A stretch of 64,000 nt of DNA from Craspedostauros australis (Eukaryota; Bacillariophyta; Bacillariophyceae; Mastogloiales; Achnanthaceae). Within the stretch, counting starts at the first letter, position 1. Every line of letters begins with the position of its first letter. Below are positions 52,184 to 61,556 of the stretch, piece after piece. A model generated the notes under the pieces. It was not told the origin of the DNA, did no database searches, and worked only from the letters and a program-made list of their open reading frames with translations. The stretch spans positions 124,001 through 188,000 of the forward strand of contig JAMXDE010000048.1 in the NCBI GenBank assembly GCA_026770025.1, written 5' to 3'. The translations under genes were made by a program, and so were the position numbers.

Positions 52184-54794
52184 CTGGGATCTCGGTTTGC
52201 CCATCGTCCTGGGGATCGTCCGCGTTGTGCACAACAGGCCCTCCAATCCTTGCCTGCCTGCCTCGCCTGCCTGCCTTGTGAGCACAGCAACACCAGCAAC
52301 GCTGTCTCTCTGCCAATCCGAATCGACCTGACACCTCCTTGTTGGTTGCTGTCCTCCTCCACAGTTGTCCCAGCCACTCTGCTTCTATGTTTTCGTACGC
52401 ATGCACAGTGCAGTTTGGAGTAGTGTACTACAACGTATCGTGGTGTGCTACAACGTATCGCAATGTATCGCAGTGTGTCGTGGTGTATCGTCGTATGAGC
52501 AGTGTGAAAGTACGCCAAGAGTATGAACACAGGCCTCCGTCAACAACCTCTCTGCCAATGGCCTCTCTGTGGACAACCTCTCTGTGAGCCGACAATGTCC
52601 CACCTCCCAGAGATCGACTGCTGCAACGACAGATGCTCCCCTGCTTCCAATGTCCGCGTACTCTCCTCACAGATGTACTTCCCAACTTCTATGGAGTCAA
52701 TCGAAATCAATCGAAATCAATCAAGCTGTGCCTTGCAACACGATACGATGCGATACGATGATGGTGTCTGTTGCGGGTTGTTATCTCTTGTCGCAGATCG
52801 GTGCTATGTTCTTTCCTGGAGTATAGTAACGGTAATGAGAACATGAGGTCAAATGGTGATCGAGGCCGACGAAAAAAGGAGAATTTAAATTGTTTTTTGT
52901 CGAGCATTCACAAGGAAGTCTCTCTCTTGTCCTTCTGCCTCGCTTCACCCTGTTTCTCTGCTTCACCTCATTACGCTCTGTTGGGCTCCACTACGCTCCA
53001 CTGCACGCCATTGCCATGGTAGATACTCCACCCAGCTTGGCCCGTTACAACTCGGCTCTCGGTTCCATCATCTTGTCACGCGAGAGCGCAGATGTCCCTG
53101 ACACAAAAATTTGAAGCGGCTCTTGCCTGGGTAAAAATTTGTGAGGCCTTCCGAGGTTGTCATCTGTGACATGCCCAAAGTCTAACTAAACCCTTCAGAC
53201 GTTAATCTCCATAAAATTTATCACATGGAATATTTATCGCACACTTAGACACTATCCAATCATTAACGCCAAAAATCCGGAGATGAACGGAGAGATGCTA
53301 ACCGTCACTTTTTCAGACTGATTTTTCGAGGATTGGCCTTGTTCGATTTGGACACGAGCCACAACCACACACAATGCGAAACGAAACGGAGCAGACCAGA
53401 GTGCAACACATCAACAAGAGGGGCACAAGGGTGAGGACAAGCACGATTCTGTGAGGGCGACCACTGCGATACCTGCTCTACTCTACTCCACTACTATGTT
53501 ATGCAGTAATAGTACTCCACTGCGTGCACATACTCACCACACCTCAACATGTGTCAACATACCTCAACGCAACGCAACGCAACGCAACGCAACGCAACGC
53601 AACGCAACGCAACGCAACACAGCGAGAGAGAAAGCGACAACCTTCCACGACATGCGTGATGGCGAAGCGAACTTAAGTACGTTCCTGTCCGTTGCCTTCT
53701 TGCCGTTACACCTCCAGCCTGTCGTGTAACGTAGACAAGGACGCAGGGGCTGCTGCTGCAATACTCATTCCATGCCATACCCATCCCGAGGTCGTGTGCC
53801 TCACCTGGGATTCTTTCGTCCTTGCGGGAGACGACATGATCCGCTCGTTCGTTCGTTTGATGGGCTCTGGTGTCGACCATGGCGACCATGGCGGTGTTGG
53901 TTGTTGATGGGAGAGTTCGTTGTTGTTGTATTGTACAGTACCTACGAGCACCTACGAGTAGGAGTGGATCGCACTGCTCATGGTTCCATCGTATGATTTC
54001 GATCCACCATGTCCGTGTTCCCAATGCGACCATCGCGAGATGAGTGTGCCTTCATGTGGTATACTCGTACAGAGTCCTATACTGCTTTGAGTGCTTCCGA
54101 TCTCTCTATGATGCGATTAGAAGAGGATAGAACTGCTGCTTACATACTATACTACTATAGAGTTATACTCCAGTTGAGTGTCTTGCACGCTGGCCAATAC
54201 CGCAGATGGTTGACCTGTACTCTATTGAGTTGTCTGTATCTCATCAAGGCAACATCGGGGGACATCGCTGACATCGCGCGTTGTTGGTGTCGTTTCTTGC
54301 ACATCTACCTCAAATTGTCCTTTCGTTGTTTGCGCAGACGCCAATGCTATTGACTTTGATGACACGGAATGCATTCCATGCACAATCGAACCCATCATGT
54401 GACCGATGCCAATGCAGTTCACACAGCCAAGGAATAGACATCATGCACATGCAATGAACAAGAGTAGGAAGTTGGGATGAAACATGAAACATGGTGCTGA
54501 TTACTTATTGCACGTACGTACTCGTGGAGTAGTTACGACTGCGTCACAAAAGGGGAGAGACCGAGCGTTCTACTCTATGGTTCTCTCACGATACGAAGAG
54601 ACAGATAGACGCAGGTATCCGGTACAGTACTCGAACGAGAAAGGGACAAGTAAGCAGAGATGATGCGGACGGCACGGATGATACAGGGAGTGTGTGCGCG
54701 ATTGTCTGCCTCTGCTTTCATCTGTTTCACAACCAGTTGGTTTTGATGTGATGTGATGCATGCTGTTGCTGTTTGAGCGATTCAAGCAACAGGT
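52184..54794. other. Intergenic region between the secreted-protein paralogues
   Basis: Contains the AACGC minisatellite and an AT-rich stretch near 53110-53340. No frame with domain or splice support was found. The upstream end should hold the promoter of paralogue 1. Confidence 0.5.
53566..53615 (+). repeat. (AACGC)10 minisatellite
   Basis: Ten perfect 5 bp units. Because 5 is not a multiple of 3, all frames through it give CVALR-type peptides. Confidence 0.97.
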
Positions 54795-56191
54795 TTAGTT
54801 GACACCGTCCCGCCTTATCCGGAGCTTTCGGGCAGTCGCCGTGTTGGCATTCTGCGTTGCTGCGATTGGCTGGCCAAACTCCATGCCGTAGATGATGTCT
54901 TGGTTGTTGTTGTTGACGCTGTGTCTGTTGTAGACAGTGTCTTTCTTTGCTGCCTTGTTTGGCCTGTGTGCCTTGGTGGACTTGATGGTCTTGGCTGGCT
55001 TTTGCTGAGACACTTGTTGTTGCTGCTGTTGTTGCAGAGCGATCGTGGAAATGTCGCTGGCGCGTTGAGTGAGTTCGATCTCCGCATCCATCTCGTCGTG
55101 CAGTTCGGACGGTTGTTCCTCATACTGGTACGAAGGACGTTCGTTGTTGAGTGGCGCGCCGAGGTCATCGATATTGTCAAGCTGATCGAGATCGATCTCG
55201 TACAAGGCTCTTGTATTCATGGACATGGACATGGATAGCGACATGTCAGGATCCGTGGGCGAGATTGTGTCCGTTGGCATTGCCGTGATCACGGGGTTTG
55301 GTGCTGCAGTTGGTGCCGTGGTGGGTACCGTGGTGGGTGCCGTGGTGGGTGCCGTGGTGGGTGCCGTGGTGGGTGTCGAGGTGAGTGGCACTGGTGCCGA
55401 TGAGCAGATGGCATTCTCTGCGTCCTGTACCGTGCTCTGTTGTGTCCAGAAGAACATGTTCGGTGGGTTCCGATGCGTTGGTTTGCGTTGGGTTGGGTTA
55501 CGTGTGATGTGATGTGATTGGAGAAGAGGAGAGAGAGAGAGAGCGAGTAGGTGAGATACAGCGCTGCAGTACCCAACATCCATTGTCAAGAGCATGCAGA
55601 CCAGCACAACGATTGTCAAGTCGCAACTAGAGAGAACGGACAGAGCATCGCACTTACAAAGATCATCCAACCAACCGTCGCCCCATCTTCGAATGCGGGA
55701 TGCACGTCGCAGTCGTTGTTGAAAGCGATGAGGACGTTGTTGATGACGGTCTCGCCTGCCACGTTCTCGGCAAAGACCGATATCTGCAGCAACGTGGGGA
55801 TCTCGGTTGTTGGGATGTTGTCAAAGTTGGTCTTCGTGACGGAGTCAAAGTTGACGGAGCCTCCATCCATGATGTTCTGGACGATGTTGTTGGACGGGCC
55901 GAGCTGCTGGTTGAAGATGTTGAGCTCGAGGATGTTGATGCTGCGGACGATGACGGGCGTGACGTCTGTGACGTTGACGGTGCTTTCGATGAGGCAGGTG
56001 GGTGCCGCGGCGAGACCGTCGCCGGTGAAGGCTCCCGGACACACGGCGGAGAAGTTGAACTGCAGGCCGTACGTGGCCGGTGTGCATGCGCAGACATCGA
56101 TTCCGCCCGTCTGCGAGCTGACGCCTGTGATGAGCGCTGCTGAAGACAGCAGGAACGTCAGGAGGCTACGAGTCGGTCGTGGGTTTCTCAT
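54795..56191 (-). CDS. Secreted Pro-Thr-rich protein with Cys domain and Lys-rich tail, paralogue 2
   Basis: Two exons, 55658-56191 and 54795-55436 (intron 221 bp, phase 0), 391 residues. The signal peptide (MRNPRPTRSLLTFLLSSAAL) is followed by GIDVCACTPATYGLQFNFSA, LELNIFNQQLG, GGSVNFDSVTKTNF and AFNNDCDVHPAFEDGATVGW, aligning with paralogue 1. Six Cys are shared (CAC, CP, one mid-domain, NDC, and AIC after the last intron). The PT stalk is short (TTAPTTAPTTAPTTVP), then SLSMSMSMNTRALYEIDLDQ, an acidic stretch, poly-Gln and KPAKTIKSTKAHRPNKAAKK. The acceptor at 55436/55437 is my choice; a second AG 12 bases on would also keep the frame. Paralogue 1 has an additional intron within the Cys domain. 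Confidence 0.82.
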
Positions 56192-59118
56192 TGTCGTGTG
56201 TTGTTGTGTGTTGTTGTGCGTTGTTGTGTATTGATGGGGTATATGGAGTGTGATGTATGTGGAGCGCGATGCATGTGAATGTAGATTGTGGTAGTTGATG
56301 ATGTGAAATAGTGTATGATGATGTATGGTAGTGTGTGATGGTGTATGGTAGCGTAGTCTAACGCAAGCAAGGTGTGCGGATCTCTCAGTTCTTGGATGGC
56401 TGTAGCTGATTGCCGATGGCGGTGTAGATGCCGATGCTGATGAGGACAGTGAAGATTATGATGTGCTCAGTTGATGAGTTGATGAGGTGATGAGTTGTGC
56501 ACAGTCTGCGTAGAGTAGCTGTGATCGCACTTGTAGTTGATTGGTCTCCCGTAGCGAGTATCAAAGCAGTTTCTGCTTCTGCTGATGCTACTGCTGATGC
56601 CGATGGAACGCGAGTATGAGTACTTTGTGGGTATGAGAGGCTACCTGCGAACGGTGTCTATCTGATGCGTCCAACTCAAGATCGTGTACATGTACATGTA
56701 TGAGTGCTCTACGATTGTGATCTCCTCCGTCTTTGTTGCTCTCTGTTGGGGTTGTCTTGTCTTGTCGTCTCTGGGTATGGTATTGTATGGTATGGAGCTC
56801 TGCGTGTGTGGCGTCTGTATGGGAACTCTGGCAGAGTATGGAGCGAGTCTTTGCCGTTTGCCGTTACCGTTGCCTGTGTATTTTGCGCGCCCTTGGTCTT
56901 TCTCCCAATCTTTCTGTCTTGCTTTCTCCCTCTCTCTCTTTGTTTGTTGCGCTCCCCCCTTGTCTTTGCCCTTGTGCATGCGTTTGCGTCCGTCTCTCCC
57001 TTTGACTCTTGTTGTGATGGTGGCCTCCGACTCTTGTTCTTGATGCACGTCTCTTGGTTGCACAAACCACAGAGTATAGCACGATGTATCCTTCGCGTGC
57101 TCCTCGCGCAGCGTTGGTGGTTGCCTGTGTGATAGTGTACCTATTCTGTTGTGCAACACATCCCGCCATGCTGTCACAGAGCTGCACCCACTTGCTGCCT
57201 CTCTCTCCTCTGTTTGCCCGCGCCGCTCTGTCACACCATGTCCCATGCTGTCCTGTGCTGTCCTGTCTTGTCTGCGCCACGCCTTGCTGTCCCTTTTATC
57301 GTGTTTTCTCCCTTTCTCGATCGATGCTCGCTCTGTTGTGACCTCGGGTTTTTCCAAAAATTCGTCCAAAATTTCGTCTGACGGTTACAACGGTTGACAC
57401 ATGATTTGCACATAGACATAATGCCCCTCACATTCTCGCGAGCACACGGATTCGAAATGACTCCCCTATCAAACCATAATCACACATGGACATAAATCCG
57501 AGCCAGTCGAACCATCTTTCCGTTCACAAATTCTGCATCTACGACTCACAAGTCACGAGTGAATCGGCAGCGTGACACGATTTTCCATTTTTTCATTCTT
57601 TCTCCTTTCTCCGGCAATCAGTTGCTGGACCACAAGCGGGTCTTGTCTCCCCGTTGGAACGCACACGATCGTGAACGTGTATGCGATGCCAATTTCCACG
57701 CCATGTGCGTCGGTTCTTTGCTGTCCGTTGGAGGCAACTCTTGCACGTTCACAATCTCATGTCCTGGACAACAACATCTTCCCGTGCTGTGTTTTATGTC
57801 GTGTCGTGTCATGTCACGGGGGTGTGGGGATCGCAACGTCGAAGAGAGGGTGTATCACAGCATCGAACGGATAGTGTTTGGACGATGGTATCTTTCCTCG
57901 CATGTCATGAGAGTTCTCTGTGATCTGCGGAAGTGTTCGTGGCCGGAATAAAACTTTGCTCTCTGATTGATCACAATGGCCTTTTTGTTGGCGCAATCAG
58001 GCTTCGTCGAGAGCCGAAAAGCTTCTTCCCTTCCTTGGTAGTGGAGGCCAAATCGATCCAGATCACATTCTTCGGCGAGCGCATGTCATCACCAGAATTC
58101 GTGTCTCTTTGCGATGCCTTCGGTGTTTGATCTGTGTGTTAGATCGCACTCTGGGTCGTACTTCACCTTGACCTTGCTCTCTACCTCCAACTCCATTCCA
58201 CGAGTATTGTACTATACAGTGAACACACAAAGACCATGCACATGGCACAAGCGCAGCCTTCGTTTCTCATGCACACACAATGCGCAAACCATTCTGTGGC
58301 AATGCGATTATGCGATACACTCCGCGATGTTTTGTGTGAAGCAGCGACAGCAACCTCAAAGAACACATCCATCATCAAACAATGCCGGTGTGCCTCCGGA
58401 ATGCCAACAGATCGTAGTACCTGCAACTGGAGCAATTGCGATCTCTCCTGCTCTCATCGGGCATCCTGGGCGCCAAGTTCGCATGTTCTCGCCGTGGTTT
58501 GAAATCGTCCAGTCGTGGTTTGGAGGATTGGCACACACACACAGACACTCGTGTGACAATTGCCCAAGCGCCAAACACCCCAAGACTCCAACCACATTCT
58601 TTCCAACCGCAAACGCTCTCTCCAACACACGCCATGTACAATACATACACAACTGAACACCCTCCCGTCGTTTTGATTGCGATTTTAGTATTATAGCACA
58701 TTTGGTTTCAAGTCATTGATTCATGCACCATTCTTTAACATTGCAACTATGAGCATGTGCTCTGCCAACAGTCTCCATAGAGCATGCTCCTAGCCGTTGA
58801 TCTTGTTCTAGCGTCACCACTGTTCTGCTACTGTGTTGTACTGGTAGCTTGCATTGCGCTTGACGTCATGAGGACATCTCGGAAGCGCTTCGAAACTGCA
58901 TCTACCCACATCAATATGTTCATCTGCACCTGTATTTGCGCTTGTATAATAGTCAGTGCCAACACTAATGATTCATGATCCATGATCAATGTCGTTTGCT
59001 GAATCCTCCAGGTCTGCCAAGTCTTGCCTTGCCATGCCGCAACGTGGAGCAACGCAAAAGGGCCTCCCAACTTCTCATGCACATGAGTCTCCCTCCCTCC
59101 CTCTGCCTGTCTCTGTCT
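56192..59118. other. Long intergenic region, no supportable gene
   Basis: The frame 56641-57369 (minus) is a low-complexity charged translation opposite a CT-rich tract. The ORF 58114-58656 (plus, ATG) has no domain. An AATAAA is present at 57947, so a non-coding transcript or unrecognised gene could end there. Confidence 0.4.
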
Positions 59119-60261
59119 CTAGCGCTCGATGCATACTCCTTCCATCGTGACTGCCTTTGCATCGTCTGTCTTCTCCGCCGTTATGACGTAATCAAAACCC
59201 AATCGGATTCTCCCATTCGGCGCCCTTGACGTCGCCTCCAGACTCTGGGCCTCGAGATCGTCCATCACCTTCTTCATGGAAGCGGCCAACTCCTTCGTTG
59301 GAAAGAGCGAGAATTTGGAACGCCCCACGTTGATCTGATTGACGATGGTTTGATGCCTGTACAAGATGGGGAATGTGCTCGTGTGGATGAGCTTGAGGTG
59401 GGAGGAGCGGTGCTCGATCTGGCGCTCCATCCATTGCATGGGGTACTCGCGGTAGCATCGATGGCCGCCCAGCAGAATGCAAGCGTCGCGGACCTGGCGC
59501 ACCTTGCAGATGATGTTGGCGTCGCCTGGGGCCTTGTCCGGCAGCGGTTCCAATCCCACGATATACAGACGACCGCCAGGCTTGAGATACCTCACCAACT
59601 TGGGCAGCATGAGGTCCTGCTGGTACGGTGAGAAGCCGTCCATGGCACCGATCAGATAATCCGCCAGGATGACATCGAACGATTCCGGTTTCAGGTTGAT
59701 GGACGTCGTGCCATCGGGGCCGAACCAGTTGCCGATGATGACCTTGCTGACATCGGTGATCTCCAGATCATCCGCCTCGCGCTGCACGTTCTTCCTCATG
59801 GTCTCGTCCGCCGTGATGCAGGTGACGTGCTCCATGCCGAGGGTTTCGCTCAACGTCGCGATCCATCGCAACGAATGCATGCCCGTGCCGGCATCCAGGA
59901 CGCGCCCGAACGGACGATCGCCCTGCCGTTCCTCGATGCTGCCGAATAGAATGTCGTCCTTCCCGTACACCAGACGGTTGTGTGACTTGGGTCTCTGCTT
60001 TTTGCCATCTTCATTGGCCGCGGACGATGAGAGCGACGAGAAGAGGGCCATGGTGGATATGCTGGTCGATAGATTGGAGAGTAGAGGATGGCCGAAGCGT
60101 TGGACTCTTCGCAGGCGTGGCCGATGAGGATTGCGTGGAAAGGAGGCAAGAAGCGCCGTTGTGAGAACAGAATGCATTTGCGATGGGTTGCCTTGTATTG
60201 ATGATGTTGCGATGAGCGCAACAGGCATCAACGATGGGAACAAGTTGGATGCACGCCTCAT
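59119..60261 (-). CDS. Class I SAM-dependent methyltransferase, organelle-targeted
   Basis: Single exon. The first true ATG is at 60261 (MRRASNLFPSLMPVAL), giving 380 residues; the internal ATG at 60174 (MHSVLTTALLASFPRNP) is an alternative. The first ~90 residues are rich in Arg, Ser and Leu without acidic residues, typical of a mitochondrial or plastid presequence. SAM-binding motif I is GRVLDAGTGMHSLRW (~residue 120), motif II region THCITADETM-like (VTCITADETM), and motif IV SFDVILADYLIGAMDGFSPY. LVRYLKPGGRLYIVGLEPLP is a motif V/VI loop. These place it among Rossmann methyltransferases. The substrate is not evident. No neighbour helps. Confidence 0.85.
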   Translation of the reverse strand: MRRASNLFPSLMPVALIATSSIQGNPSQMHSVLTTALLASFPRNPHRPRLRRVQRFGHPLLSNLSTSISTMALFSSLSSSAANEDGKKQRPKSHNRLVYGKDDILFGSIEERQGDRPFGRVLDAGTGMHSLRWIATLSETLGMEHVTCITADETMRKNVQREADDLEITDVSKVIIGNWFGPDGTTSINLKPESFDVILADYLIGAMDGFSPYQQDLMLPKLVRYLKPGGRLYIVGLEPLPDKAPGDANIICKVRQVRDACILLGGHRCYREYPMQWMERQIEHRSSHLKLIHTSTFPILYRHQTIVNQINVGRSKFSLFPTKELAASMKKVMDDLEAQSLEATSRAPNGRIRLGFDYVITAEKTDDAKAVTMEGVCIER

Positions 60262-61556
60262 CAATGCCCGAGAGAGTCGTCACTAAGTGCGAGTATGCGT
60301 GGGTATGGGACGGTACGAGTGTGGTGCTAGTCCAAGTGGAGAGCAGGGCTGCCGTCAATCGTGGAAGTTGCTCTGGAGCTCAGCCATCAACTCGATCACG
60401 ATCACGATCGCCAACACTGTCGCCGATAGTATCGACAGCTGCAACCACGACAGCGAGGATAGCATAGCGATCGGGTGCGACGATGATTGCGTGGAGACGA
60501 TGGCCAAGACAGGCCGAAGTGGCGCAATCAGAAGTGCGGGTGAGGATAGAGAAGCAGCATCCTGCGGTTTGAAGTTCGCAGTCGTGGTATAGTTTTATAC
60601 CTCTGAGCGCGGGTCTTGTTCTGTCGTGGTCAACAGAACAGGACAGATGGAGTGGATGTTTGTGCGCGCATGATGCAGCTCTGCCCACCTCACACTCGTA
60701 CTTGAGCACAAGCACTTTGTGGTCGTCAGCAAGGGGCTGCTTCGAAAGGCAGGTCTTGAAGCGTCATCCATGGCGACGGATAAGAGCGGATAAGAGGGGA
60801 GAGGAGATGGTTGATGTCACCAAATGTCATACGTGGAACGCGCGCAATGTTCTCGCTGGTTGTTGTGCACATACTTGATGTCTCCGAGTTTGAATCTTGT
60901 TGACCAGGAAGCCAAGAGAAGATCCGAGAAGGGGATGATGGGTGTCTTCCTGCGTTCGCTGTCTTTGCTTTTGTTCGTGCCGTTCTGGGCGTTTGTGTCT
61001 GTGGATCCCAAACATGGTGGCAACGGTGACGACGGTGACGACGATGATGTGCTGCGAACACAGAGGAGGACACATCAGCAGCCACCGGTTTCAGCCACAC
61101 ACTTCTCCATCTTCATTGTGACGGGATTCGCTGGTGTGATCGAAGTCGCCAGACGTGTCAAACGAGTCCGCGATGAGCGCGTGGCATCGTGAAACGTGGA
61201 TAACAGAGCAGGGGTAGCCTGTCTGTCCAGCTCTACTCTCTGACTCTCCAATCTGTTTTGATTGCATCACAGGGATCAAGAGCGCATCACCCTCCAGGGC
61301 ACTCTCTATCATTCTACAATATCATAGAATACTCTAGTATAATACTACAGAGCATGCAACACTATCACTTATTCGCTGTTTGGTGTTCATGCAGTGAGCA
61401 CATGGTACCAGACAATCTCTGTCGCTTCCCCCCGACTATATCCATTAACTGCGGATACCGACACTCACAAACATTGCATTGCAATGCCAATACATTGAAT
61501 TCGACTGCATCGACGTGTGCATACGTGCTTGTATCATACTGTTCGTGGTATGTACG
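60262..61556. other. Intergenic region
   Basis: Open frames on both strands overlap without domains. Repeated CGAT motifs near 60395-60460 give short Arg/Asp-rich peptides. Nothing can be called. Confidence 0.45.

Noticed and set aside
56641..57369. Minus-strand 242-codon frame as a gene
   Set aside because: Charged low-complexity translation of a CT-rich tract, with no domain and no support from neighbouring exons.
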